A DNA stretch of 64,000 nt from contig NZ_CP031415.1 in NCBI RefSeq assembly GCF_003367315.1, forward strand, positions 1,362,001 through 1,426,000. The letters are read 5' to 3'. Every line of letters begins with the position of its first letter. Positions within the stretch are counted from its first letter, which is position 1. Below the pieces are notes generated by a model, which saw only the letters and a list, made by a program, of their open reading frames with translations, was not told the DNA's origin and did no database searches. Shown here in pieces: positions 18,306 to 26,449 of this stretch. A program made the translations under genes and the position numbers. Source of the stretch: Saccharospirillum mangrovi (GTDB taxonomy: Bacteria > Pseudomonadota > Gammaproteobacteria > Pseudomonadales > Natronospirillaceae).

Positions 18306-19961
18306 ATGGGTTTGGACTTATCAGATTCGCTGAATAAGCACGTTTTACTGGTCGACGATTTTGCCAACGTGCGTAAGTCGATTAAGAGCATGATTACCTC
18401 CATCGGGCTGCGCAACGTCTTTGAAGCGGCACATGGCAACGAAGCAACCCGCATTGTGCGGGAACAAAAGCTCGATATCGTCATGTGCGACTACAACCTG
18501 GAAAAGGGCAAAAACGGCTCGCAGCTGCTCGAAGAGTGGCGCAAGCGCGGTTGGCTGTCGCACGAAACCTTCTTTGTGATGATCACCGCAGAAACCTCGC
18601 GCGACCGCGTTATGGGCACGCTCGAATTCCAGCCGGATGACTACCTTGCCAAACCCTTTGCTCTGGACACGCTCAAGCAGCGACTGGTGCGTTGGATGGA
18701 CCGCCAGGAAGAGTTGCGGCCAGTCAATGCCGCTCTCGACCGTGGCAACTGGGAAGAAGTGGCTAAGATGTGCCGCGACCTGATCAAGAACAAGAGCCGC
18801 TACCGGCCCTGGGCGCAGCGTAAATACCACCAGGCGTTGCTGAAAACCGACCGTCTGGACGATGCCACCAAGTTCCTCGGCATGGTGTTGAAAGAACGCG
18901 AATACCCCTGGGCACGGCTGGAAGTGCACCGCATTCAGGTGGCGCGCAAGGAATTGCCAAAAGCCGAAAAAGGCTTGCGCACGCTGATCAGCAAAGAACC
19001 CAACCTGATCGATGCTTACGACCTGCTGGCGCAGGTGCAGAACATGCTCAAGCAACCTGAGCATGTGCAGCACACGCTGGAGCAGGCGTTGGAGCGCTCC
19101 CCGCTGAACATTCCGCGTCAGCGCAGCCTGGCGAAAGTCGCCACCGGTAATGGCGACCTGGCGACGGCTACCCGCGCTTATAAAGAAGTGGTCAATCTGT
19201 CCGAAGGCACCATGCATGACTCGCCCGACGTCTACAAAGACGCCCTGCGCGCCACCCGGACCCGCATGGCGCTGGAAACCAACGAAGCCCAGCGGCGTCG
19301 GTTGCGGCTCGATGCGATGACCTACTTAAAGAAGTTGATGAAGAACTTCCCGGACGATGCCGATGGCGATTTGGTGTCGCGTGCATACCGGGCCTTTTTG
19401 AACGATCCGCAGGACGTTCGTGCCCGCGCCGACGGCTTTATTAAAGAGCTGGCGCAAAAGGCGTCGCGCAAGATGGAAGAGTTGTCGCAGGACAGCGCCG
19501 TGGATATCGCCGAGATCATTTATGAAAAGGGCGAGAACGAACTGGCCGACGAATTGATCGACAAACTGCGCGATTATCACCGTTCGTCCAAGGCTTTCCT
19601 CGATCGCCTGAATCAGGTTCAGACCGAGCCAAAGACCACCGCCGAGATGCGCGAAAAGGCGCACCACCTGAACATTCAGGGCATCGAGCACTACAAGAAA
19701 AAACGCTACTCCGAAGCGGTGGGCCAGTTCGAAGAAGCGCTGGAACATTCGCCACGCCACCCCGGCATTATTCTCAACCTGGTGCAGTCGAGCCTGTTGG
19801 AAGTGGGTACGGGTACGCCGTCGAAACAGCGCCTGGATCAGTGCGTGGAGTTGGTCAAACGGATCAGTTATTTGCCGCGTGACCACTATCAGTACGAACG
19901 CTATCTGACCATTCGCACCAAACTCAATGATTTGACCGACGGCGCTGTTGTCGCGCAATGA
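18306..19961 (+). CDS. Response regulator with TPR output
   Basis: 551 residues. A receiver domain occupies about residues 10-130, with acidic pair VDD near 17-18, phospho-acceptor Asp62 in MCDYNLE and Lys116 in YLAKPF. No DNA-binding domain follows; instead there are tetratricopeptide-like helices at about 140-320 and again at 440-520, which normally mediate protein contacts. AAAGGAG lies before the ATG. The next gene is a small histidine kinase overlapping by four bases, so the two should form a two-component pair. The output is likely a protein interaction. The gene is divergent from the FecR/barrel operon, which makes a regulatory link possible but unproved. Confidence 0.85.
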   Translation: MGLDLSDSLNKHVLLVDDFANVRKSIKSMITSIGLRNVFEAAHGNEATRIVREQKLDIVMCDYNLEKGKNGSQLLEEWRKRGWLSHETFFVMITAETSRDRVMGTLEFQPDDYLAKPFALDTLKQRLVRWMDRQEELRPVNAALDRGNWEEVAKMCRDLIKNKSRYRPWAQRKYHQALLKTDRLDDATKFLGMVLKEREYPWARLEVHRIQVARKELPKAEKGLRTLISKEPNLIDAYDLLAQVQNMLKQPEHVQHTLEQALERSPLNIPRQRSLAKVATGNGDLATATRAYKEVVNLSEGTMHDSPDVYKDALRATRTRMALETNEAQRRRLRLDAMTYLKKLMKNFPDDADGDLVSRAYRAFLNDPQDVRARADGFIKELAQKASRKMEELSQDSAVDIAEIIYEKGENELADELIDKLRDYHRSSKAFLDRLNQVQTEPKTTAEMREKAHHLNIQGIEHYKKKRYSEAVGQFEEALEHSPRHPGIILNLVQSSLLEVGTGTPSKQRLDQCVELVKRISYLPRDHYQYERYLTIRTKLNDLTDGAVVAQ

Positions 19962-19972
19962 CGAGGCAAACG

Positions 19973-20665
19973 ATGAGCAAGCTCGAACTCGATATGAACA
20001 CCATCATGGCCTCGACCGTCCATGATGTGAAAAACGCCCTCAGCCTGATCGACGATCAGATTCGCGACGTCATGCAGGAAGTGGCGCAGGTGAGCCCGGA
20101 AGGTGCGGCCTATCTGAATCGCATCCGGCTGGAAACCGGCCGCATCAACAACGATCTGGTGCACATGCTGGGTTTGTATCGCATGCACCAGAACACCTTC
20201 CATCCGAGTTTCGACGACGTGCCGGTGGAAGAGGTGGTGCAGGACGCCAGCTCGCGTTACACCGAAAGCCTGACGGCTCTGGGCATTGAATTGAACATCC
20301 AGATGGATGACCCGGACTGCGTCTGGTACATGGACCCGGCGCTGATCGAAAGCGTGCTGGCGAATATCCTGACCAACTGCATTCGCTATACCCGCGACCG
20401 GGTGGATGTGTTTGTCAGCGAACGCGACGGCGGTTTGTCGATTCGGGTTGTCGACAACGGCGATGGTTACCCGGAAAAATTGCTCAATTTTATGGGCACC
20501 GAAGAAGAGCAGGGTAGCGTGAATTTCCAGACCGGCAGCACCGGCCTGGGCTTGTTCTTCTGCCATCAGATTGCCGGCCTGCACCGCAACGGTGATCGCC
20601 AGGGCACCATTCAATTGACCAACGATCCCAAAGGCGGCGCCAGCTTCGAACTCTGGCTGCCCTGA
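19973..20665 (+). CDS. Small cytosolic sensor histidine kinase
   Basis: 230 residues from ATG 19973, chosen because GAGG lies six bases before it; an ATG at 19958 overlaps the previous stop as ATGA. The H box is STVHDVKNALS (His17). The HATPase domain shows the N box (ANILTNCIRYT), G1 (DNGDGYP) and G2 (GSTGLGLFF). There is no membrane segment and no sensory domain, so the input must come from another protein, perhaps through the TPRs of the partner response regulator encoded just upstream. It is translationally coupled to that gene. Confidence 0.85.
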   Translation: MSKLELDMNTIMASTVHDVKNALSLIDDQIRDVMQEVAQVSPEGAAYLNRIRLETGRINNDLVHMLGLYRMHQNTFHPSFDDVPVEEVVQDASSRYTESLTALGIELNIQMDDPDCVWYMDPALIESVLANILTNCIRYTRDRVDVFVSERDGGLSIRVVDNGDGYPEKLLNFMGTEEEQGSVNFQTGSTGLGLFFCHQIAGLHRNGDRQGTIQLTNDPKGGASFELWLP

Positions 20666-20702
20666 TTTCGGCTTCGATCCCTGTTGCCCTTCGATTTGCA
20701 GA

Positions 20703-20720
20703 GTTGACCAAGAGGTCAAC
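20703..20720. promoter_or_regulatory. RutR-type operator in guaD promoter
   Basis: Perfect 7-bp inverted repeat GTTGACC-AAGA-GGTCAAC. The known E. coli RutR consensus is TTGACCAnnTGGTCAA; this site differs at a single position in the inner arm. It overlaps the guaD -35 element, and a RutR-like regulator is encoded immediately after guaD. Binding there would repress guaD. Confidence 0.75.
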
Positions 20721-20731
20721 TTTGCTATCCT
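20704..20731 (+). promoter_or_regulatory. guaD: guaD promoter
   Basis: TTGACC (20704-20709) and TATCCT (20726-20731) are 16 bases apart, giving a sigma-70-type promoter that would start transcription about 20 bases before the guaD ATG. The -35 is inside the palindromic operator. Confidence 0.55.
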
Positions 20732-20760
20732 TGCGCCGTATCAACTACCCCCAGGCCGTC

Positions 20761-22080
20761 ATGAACCAGACCGCCCCTTTGACCGGCGCCGTGTTGCTGC
20801 TGGCTCAAACACTGGATTTTCCCACCCCGTCTGACTGTCGCCATCAGCCCCAAGGCGCCTTAGTGATTCAACAAGGCCGTATTCTCTGGCACGGCGACCG
20901 CGCCGATTTGCCCTGGCCGCGCGACCAATTTGACGCCGTTTACGATTATGGCAACGCCTGGCTGTTGCCGGGTTTTATCGATAGCCACGTGCACGCTGCC
21001 CAGATGCCGGTGATCGCCAGTTGGGGGGAACAATTGCTCGATTGGCTGGAGCGCTACACCTTTCCGGCCGAGCGTCGCTTTGAAGACCCGGCGGTCGCAC
21101 GCAGCGCCAGCGGTGCCTTTCTCGATTCATTGCTGGCGCACGGCACCACCACTGCGTTGGTGTTCGGCACCGTGCACGAAGACGCCACGGATGCCTTGTT
21201 CGAAGCCGCGCAAACGCGTGGCATGGCGATGATCGCCGGCAAGGTGTTGATGGATCGCAACTGCCCCGATTTTCTCAGCGACACCGCCCAAAGCGGTTAC
21301 GACGCCAGCGCCCGGCTGATTCAACGCTGGCACGGCACCGACCGTTTGCGTTACGCAGTTACGCCGCGTTTTGCGCCCACCTCGACCGAGGCACAACTGG
21401 AAGGCGCTGGTGCGTTGATGTCGCTCGCCGAGGGCCTGTACAGCCAGACCCATGTGTCGGAAAACCCGGCCGAAGTGGCTTGGGTGAAATCGCTGTTTCC
21501 AAACGCGCGCGATTACGTCGATGTCTATGAACGCTACGGTTTGCTGAACGATCACGCTGTTCTGGCGCACGGTTTGCACCTGACGGATCGCGAGTGGCAG
21601 TCGCTGGCGAACACCGGCGCGCGACTGGCCGTGTGCCCGACCTCCAATACGTTTTTGGGCAGCGGTTTGTTCGACTTCCAACGCGCCGAAGACGAGGGCG
21701 TGGCCTTGAGTCTGGCGACCGATGTCGGCGGTGGCACCTCGCTGTCGCAACTGGTGTCGGCGGCCGAGGCTTATAAAGTCGCGCAATTGAAAGGCAAAAA
21801 ACTCTCGGCCAACTGGCTGTTGCACCGCATCACCCAAGGCAACGCCGAGGCGCTGCATCTGGGTGCTGAGATTGGCACTCTGGATGTCGACAAGCAGGCG
21901 GATCTGGTGGTGTTGAACCCGGTGGCGAGTCAGAATCTGGCGGCGCGGCTGGACGGCATCGAGGCGTTGGATGAGCGTTTATTCGCGCTGGTGATTCTCG
22001 GTGATGAACGTTTAACGCAGGCAACCTGGGTTGCTGGTCAGCGCCGTTATTGCAATGGTCAGACAACACCCATAAGCTAA
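20761..22080 (+). CDS. guaD: Guanine deaminase
   Basis: 439 residues from ATG 20761; the frame upstream to 20704 runs through the promoter and operator and is not coding. The enzyme hydrolyses guanine to xanthine and ammonia. Amidohydrolase metal ligands are visible: DSHVHAAQ (HxH), THVSEN, LAHGLHL and SLATDVGGG. The substrate-type motif PRFAPTST is that of guanine deaminases. A RutR-like operator overlaps its promoter and a RutR-like regulator follows 56 bases downstream, so expression probably responds to a pyrimidine or purine signal. Confidence 0.92.
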   Translation: MNQTAPLTGAVLLLAQTLDFPTPSDCRHQPQGALVIQQGRILWHGDRADLPWPRDQFDAVYDYGNAWLLPGFIDSHVHAAQMPVIASWGEQLLDWLERYTFPAERRFEDPAVARSASGAFLDSLLAHGTTTALVFGTVHEDATDALFEAAQTRGMAMIAGKVLMDRNCPDFLSDTAQSGYDASARLIQRWHGTDRLRYAVTPRFAPTSTEAQLEGAGALMSLAEGLYSQTHVSENPAEVAWVKSLFPNARDYVDVYERYGLLNDHAVLAHGLHLTDREWQSLANTGARLAVCPTSNTFLGSGLFDFQRAEDEGVALSLATDVGGGTSLSQLVSAAEAYKVAQLKGKKLSANWLLHRITQGNAEALHLGAEIGTLDVDKQADLVVLNPVASQNLAARLDGIEALDERLFALVILGDERLTQATWVAGQRRYCNGQTTPIS

Positions 22081-22136
22081 AAACAGCGCTGAATCAGTGA
22101 GTTAGCGTTCCATTCAACCGCAGTGTAGGAAACTCA

Positions 22137-22796
22137 ATGGTCGATCAAGCCCAGAAACGGCTGAAGGAAGAATTCCAGACCAAGGAAAAAGCGGGTCGTA
22201 TTCGTCAACAAAACGAAGCCGTTATTCTCAGCGCGGCCGAAACGGAATTTGCTCAGCACGGCTTTAAAGGGGCGTCGTTGAACGCTATTGCCGAACGCGC
22301 CGGTCTGCCCAAATCCAACATCCTGTATTACTTCCAGAATAAGGCCGGTTTATACGGTGCGGTGTTGTCGGACATCCTCGGTATGTGGAACCAGGCGTTT
22401 AACGACGCCACTGTGGATGACGATCCGGCCGAGGCCATCGGCGCTTATATTCGCGCCAAAATCCGTTATTCGCGCAGCCATCCTTTGGCGTCGAAAATCT
22501 TTGCCATCGAAGTGATTCAGGGCGCGCCGCATCTGAAAAAATACCTGGCGGATGAACTGCACATCTGGGCGCGTGGTCGTGCGAAAGTGATTCAGGCCTG
22601 GATCGACGCTGGCAAAATGGACGCGGTCGATCCACTGCATCTGATGTTTCTGATCTGGGGTGCCACTCAGCATTACGCCGACTTTGCCACTCAGGTGCAG
22701 TGGGCGTTGGATGCCGAAGAGTTGTCGGATGCCGATTACGACACCGCCATCGCTACGGTTACCCAAGTGGTGCTCAAAGGCATCGGCTTGGGCTGA
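22137..22796 (+). CDS. rutR: TetR-family regulator, RutR-like
   Basis: 219 residues. The N-terminal helix-turn-helix (LNAIAERAGLPKSNILYYF) and the C-terminal domain (AIGAYIRAKIRYSRSHPLASKIFA, read in two parts) match the RutR/YcdC subfamily of TetR regulators. In E. coli RutR binds uracil or thymine and controls pyrimidine degradation and parts of purine metabolism. AGGA precedes the ATG. The operator found over the guaD promoter fits the RutR consensus, so guaD is its probable target here. There are no rutA-G genes in the window. The symbol rests on family resemblance plus the operator. Confidence 0.8.
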   Translation: MVDQAQKRLKEEFQTKEKAGRIRQQNEAVILSAAETEFAQHGFKGASLNAIAERAGLPKSNILYYFQNKAGLYGAVLSDILGMWNQAFNDATVDDDPAEAIGAYIRAKIRYSRSHPLASKIFAIEVIQGAPHLKKYLADELHIWARGRAKVIQAWIDAGKMDAVDPLHLMFLIWGATQHYADFATQVQWALDAEELSDADYDTAIATVTQVVLKGIGLG

Positions 22797-23411
22797 TCAG
22801 CGCGGGTTGGTGTTTTTGTCGTGCTGAATCAGTAATTCGTCGAGCGTCAGTTGGTAGGACTCAACGAAGTGGGTCATAAAATAATCCACTTCCGGGTGTG
22901 CCAGCTGGCGAATCTTGCGTTCAATCTCCACTGCCGCCCGGGAAAATTCCTGATTATTGGCGTTCAGTTCGCTCTGGCATTTCAAATAAGCGCTGATTAA
23001 ATCGGCCGCCTTCACTAAGTCCGCTACTTCCTCGTCCATGTCCTGATGTCGCAAAAACGGCGCGTAGGCGTTTTGCATCCAGGCCGGTAATTGCGCCAGC
23101 ATTTCCTGTTCGGCTTCGTCTTCGATGGCTTTGTAAGCGGCGGTGATGGTGCTGGAGTGGTACTTGATTGGCGACGGCAAATCGCCGGTGATGATTTCGC
23201 TGACGTCGTGATACAGCGCGGCGGTGGCAACGCGTTCTGGCGAACAGCCGCCACCGAACTGTTCGTTGCGAATCACCGCTAACGCATGAGCGATGGTGGC
23301 GACCTGCCAGGAATGCTCCATGACGTTTTCTTCAATGACGTTGCGCTTGAGCCCCCAGCGTTTTATCCAGCGCAGCCGGCCGAGATAGGCGAAGAATCGG
23401 TAGGTGGTCAT
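22797..23411 (-). CDS. yfbR: 5'-deoxynucleotidase YfbR
   Basis: 204 residues from ATG 23411. HD-domain phosphohydrolase that removes phosphate from deoxyribonucleoside 5'-monophosphates. The catalytic and metal residues stand at the same numbers as in E. coli YfbR: His33 (MEHSWQVA), His68-Asp69 (YHDVSE), Glu72, Asp77 (TGDLPSP) and Asp137 (AADLIS). It overlaps the end of the upstream SufR-like regulator by four bases (ATGA), so both are one transcript. It converges directly on the RutR gene with no gap. Confidence 0.92.
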   Translation of the reverse strand: MTTYRFFAYLGRLRWIKRWGLKRNVIEENVMEHSWQVATIAHALAVIRNEQFGGGCSPERVATAALYHDVSEIITGDLPSPIKYHSSTITAAYKAIEDEAEQEMLAQLPAWMQNAYAPFLRHQDMDEEVADLVKAADLISAYLKCQSELNANNQEFSRAAVEIERKIRQLAHPEVDYFMTHFVESYQLTLDELLIQHDKNTNPR

Positions 23412-24037
23412 TCGTCCTCCCGGCGCTTGATGGCGTAGCGGCAACGTTGGCCATCGCTGAGTAAATGCTCGGCGCGTTCCACTTCGTAATCCGGTCCCAG
23501 GCTGTCGCGAAACACCGTCAATTCGGAGCGGCAAAAATTCTGGCAGGTTTCGGCGGCGGCGCAGATCGGGCAGTGGTGTTCAATCAATTCCCAGCCGCCA
23601 TCGGTGGCGATAACTTCGGCCATGTAGCCTTCGCGCGAGCGTTCGGCGGCGAGTGCGTCGAGTTTGGCTTGTGGCGAATCGGGCACCTGACGCAAGGCAT
23701 TTTGGTAACGCGTGCGCTGTTGTTGTTCGCGTTCGCCGATCAGACGATTCAGGCCGTCGTCGCCAAACAATTGCCGCACCTGGCCGATCAGTTCGACCGT
23801 TAAGCGGTCGTGACGATCACCAAAGCGGTCGTGGCCGTCGCGCGTTAAGCGCCACAAACGCCGTGGCCGACCGCGACCGTGAGGCGTTTCCTGCCACTGC
23901 ACCAGACCATCGCGTTCCAGTCGCTCCAGATGGCCGCGCGCGCCCATGCTGGTCAAGCCGGTGGCGTCGCCAACATCGGCGGCGGTCAAGGCGTCGCTTT
24001 GCTTGAGCAATTGGAGAATGTCGTCGCGGGCACTCAT
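23408..24037 (-). CDS. SufR-like winged-helix regulator with Cys motif
   Basis: 209 residues from ATG 24037; the frame extends to 24166 but the extra part is unlike the family and runs into the divergent gene's promoter. The N-terminal wHTH (ALTAADVGDATGLTSMGARG) is followed by a wing with RGRPRRLWRLT. The C-terminal half has HHCPICAAAETCQNFC, then EHLLSDGQRCRYAI. This arrangement is typical of the SufR-type regulators, in which the Cys residues hold a 4Fe-4S cluster. It is divergent from the LD-carboxypeptidase and co-transcribed with yfbR. No suf or isc genes are nearby, so its targets are unknown. Confidence 0.82.
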   Translation of the reverse strand: MSARDDILQLLKQSDALTAADVGDATGLTSMGARGHLERLERDGLVQWQETPHGRGRPRRLWRLTRDGHDRFGDRHDRLTVELIGQVRQLFGDDGLNRLIGEREQQQRTRYQNALRQVPDSPQAKLDALAAERSREGYMAEVIATDGGWELIEHHCPICAAAETCQNFCRSELTVFRDSLGPDYEVERAEHLLSDGQRCRYAIKRREDE

Positions 24038-24181
24038 GGAATGGCAGATCTCGTTCACAACCTCGGCCCAACGGGCCAGCCGCTTAAGTCTGGGGGCTGA
24101 CTCCTTGACTGGCAAGCGCCGAGCTGGCTCTGGCACCGGATAAATGTTGAGATAAATGCATCGCATTGATAGGAGAGATTA

Positions 24182-25234
24182 ATGTTGCCGTTGCAAATTC
24201 CCCGCGCATTGCGCGCTGGTGACCGCCTGGCTGCGGTCAGTTTGTCCTGGGGTGGGCCGGGAGTGTTTCCGCACCAGTACGAATTGGGCAAGCGCCAATT
24301 GGAGGCTGAATTCGGTGTTGAACTGGTGGCTATGCCGAATGCGTTGCGCGACGCCGATTGGCTGGCGCAAAACCCAGCGGCCCGGGCGGACGATTTAATG
24401 CAGGCGTTTGCCGACGCCAACATTCACGGCATTGTTTCCACCATCGGCGGTGACGATTCGATTCGGTTATTGCCGCATCTCGATCTCGACGTGGTGCGCC
24501 AAAACCCCAAAATTTTTCTCGGTTATTCCGACACCACCGTCAGCCATCTGGTCTGTCTGAAAGCCGGGCTGCGTTCTTATTACGGACCGTCGATCATGGC
24601 TGGCTTTGGCGAACGCGGCGGCCTGTTGCCGTTGATGGTCGATAGCGTGCGCGCGACCTTGTTCGAGCCAGAGCCCAACTGGACATTGCCAGCCAACACC
24701 GGCGCCTGGTCAACCGACGTTGTGGACTGGGCGATTCCAGTGGAAGGCAGCCCGACCCGGCCGCGTGAGCAACCCACGCAATGGCATTGGTTGCAAGGCG
24801 ATGGCCGGGTGCACGGTCATCTGCTCGGTGGCTGCATGGATTCGCTGAACGAATTACCCGGCACGCCGTTGTGGCCGACGCTTGAGCACTGGCAGGACGC
24901 AGTGCTGTTTATGGAAACGTCGGAAGAAGCACCGCCGCCGGGTCAGTTGCTGCGCTTTATCCGCGCGCTGGATGCGATGGGCGTGTTGCGGCGCTTAAAA
25001 GCGATTTTGCTGGGCCGCCCCGGCGGGTGTCGGCCGGAGCAATTTGCCGATTACGACGCGGCGCTGCTGCGCGGTGTGCGCGACGAAGCCGGGCTTGATC
25101 TGCCGTTGGTCACGCACCTCGACTTCGGCCATACCGATCCGATGTGGGTGTTGCCGATGGGCGCGGAGATCGAGATCGATTGCAACGCCCAAACGTTACG
25201 CCTGTGCGAACTGGCAACGCGGCCAAGTGACTGA
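24182..25234 (+). CDS. LD-carboxypeptidase, S66 family (MccF-like)
   Basis: 350 residues. S66 serine peptidases cleave the L,D bond of murein tetrapeptides (LdcA) or detoxify microcin C-type nucleotides (MccF). The triad is visible: Ser116 in FLGYSDTT, Glu in LFMETSEE and His in LDFGHTDPM. AGGAGA lies seven bases before the ATG. Length and the substrate loop (PVEGSPTRPREQPTQW) look closer to the MccF-like branch than to E. coli LdcA, so the precise substrate is open. It is monocistronic or heads a transcript with the acyltransferase at 25292. Confidence 0.85.
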   Translation: MLPLQIPRALRAGDRLAAVSLSWGGPGVFPHQYELGKRQLEAEFGVELVAMPNALRDADWLAQNPAARADDLMQAFADANIHGIVSTIGGDDSIRLLPHLDLDVVRQNPKIFLGYSDTTVSHLVCLKAGLRSYYGPSIMAGFGERGGLLPLMVDSVRATLFEPEPNWTLPANTGAWSTDVVDWAIPVEGSPTRPREQPTQWHWLQGDGRVHGHLLGGCMDSLNELPGTPLWPTLEHWQDAVLFMETSEEAPPPGQLLRFIRALDAMGVLRRLKAILLGRPGGCRPEQFADYDAALLRGVRDEAGLDLPLVTHLDFGHTDPMWVLPMGAEIEIDCNAQTLRLCELATRPSD

Positions 25235-25291
25235 TTTTGCAAAGGACATAAGGTAGAGTAGGCCGATTCAATTGACTGCGAACCGGCCTTT

Positions 25292-26449
25292 ATGACCACC
25301 GAATTTGACGACATTCGCCCTTACCACGACGACGAAGTACCGGCCATTCTCAAAGCCACGGTGAATGACGTCGAATTGCACAGCGCCATTGGCTCCTGGC
25401 TGGCGCCGGGCGTGAATCGCAAAGCGCCCTGGCTGATTCGCCCGCTGGTGAAACTGGCGCTGAAATGGCAGTTCCGCGGTGTGCGCCGGGTGGATGATTT
25501 TCAGCCGCGCCTGCGCGGTTTCGTCAAACGCATTCTCGATAAGTCGGTGTCGGATTTGCAGGTGCGCGGCCTCGATAAACTCGACCCCAACAAAGCCTAT
25601 CTGTTTGTCTCCAACCATCGTGACATCGTGATGGATCCGGCCATGGTCAACTGGGCCTTGTACCACGCCGGTTTCCAGACCGTGCGCATCGCCATCGGCG
25701 ACAACCTGCTGAGCAAACCCTTTGCCTCGCATCTGATGCGGCTGAACAAAAGTTTCATCGTGCGGCGCTCGGTTAAGGGCGTGAAAGCCAAGTGGCAGGC
25801 GGCGCAAACGCTGTCGCGCTACATCCATCATTGCATCACTGTCGATAACGCCAACGTCTGGATTGCCCAGCGCGAAGGCCGCGCCAAAGACGGTTACGAC
25901 CGCACCAATTCAGCGGTGATCAATATGTTCAGTCTGAGCAAACCGGCCGACCGCGATTTCGCCAGTTACGTGCGTGAACTGAACATCGTGCCGGTGTGCA
26001 TCAGCTACGAGCTTGACCCGCTGGATTTGGCAAAGGCGCGCGAGCTGCACGCTCAGGAACAAAAGGGCGGTTATCGCAAACGCGCGCATGAAGACATTCA
26101 ATCCATCGCGCGCGGCATGACCGGCTGGAAAGGCCGGGTGCAACTGACCTTTGGCGATGTGCTGGATGGTGATTTCGAGTCGGACGAGGCGGTCGCCAAA
26201 GCCATCGATGAACAGGTTCATCAGCTGTATCGCGTCTTTGAAACCAACGACTGGGCGTATGCAACGCTGAACGGCGAAACGCCTGCGCCGGCCAATGCGG
26301 AAGTGGAGTTGTTAGCTAAACGCGTTGGCAGCGCGCGCGATGCGCTCAAGCCTTATCTGCTGCGTCAATACGCCAACGCGGTGCGCATGAAACGCGGCGA
26401 AACACCGTTGGTGTCGGCGGTGGCCGAGGCGTCCGAGCCGACTCAGTAA
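25292..26449 (+). CDS. PlsC-like acyltransferase
   Basis: 385 residues. The acyltransferase core lies at about 90-260, with the block SNHRDIVMD and a later IAQREGRAKDG (EGxR-type motif III). The His-Asp motif reads NH-x5-D rather than the usual NH-x4-D. It should transfer an acyl chain to a glycerophosphate-type acceptor at the cytoplasmic face of the membrane; no clear membrane helix is seen. The C-terminal 100 residues are Ala/Lys-rich and unlike canonical PlsC (about 245 residues), so it may be a second, specialised enzyme. It converges on the aldolase-like gene and overlaps it by seven bases. Confidence 0.8.
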   Translation: MTTEFDDIRPYHDDEVPAILKATVNDVELHSAIGSWLAPGVNRKAPWLIRPLVKLALKWQFRGVRRVDDFQPRLRGFVKRILDKSVSDLQVRGLDKLDPNKAYLFVSNHRDIVMDPAMVNWALYHAGFQTVRIAIGDNLLSKPFASHLMRLNKSFIVRRSVKGVKAKWQAAQTLSRYIHHCITVDNANVWIAQREGRAKDGYDRTNSAVINMFSLSKPADRDFASYVRELNIVPVCISYELDPLDLAKARELHAQEQKGGYRKRAHEDIQSIARGMTGWKGRVQLTFGDVLDGDFESDEAVAKAIDEQVHQLYRVFETNDWAYATLNGETPAPANAEVELLAKRVGSARDALKPYLLRQYANAVRMKRGETPLVSAVAEASEPTQ

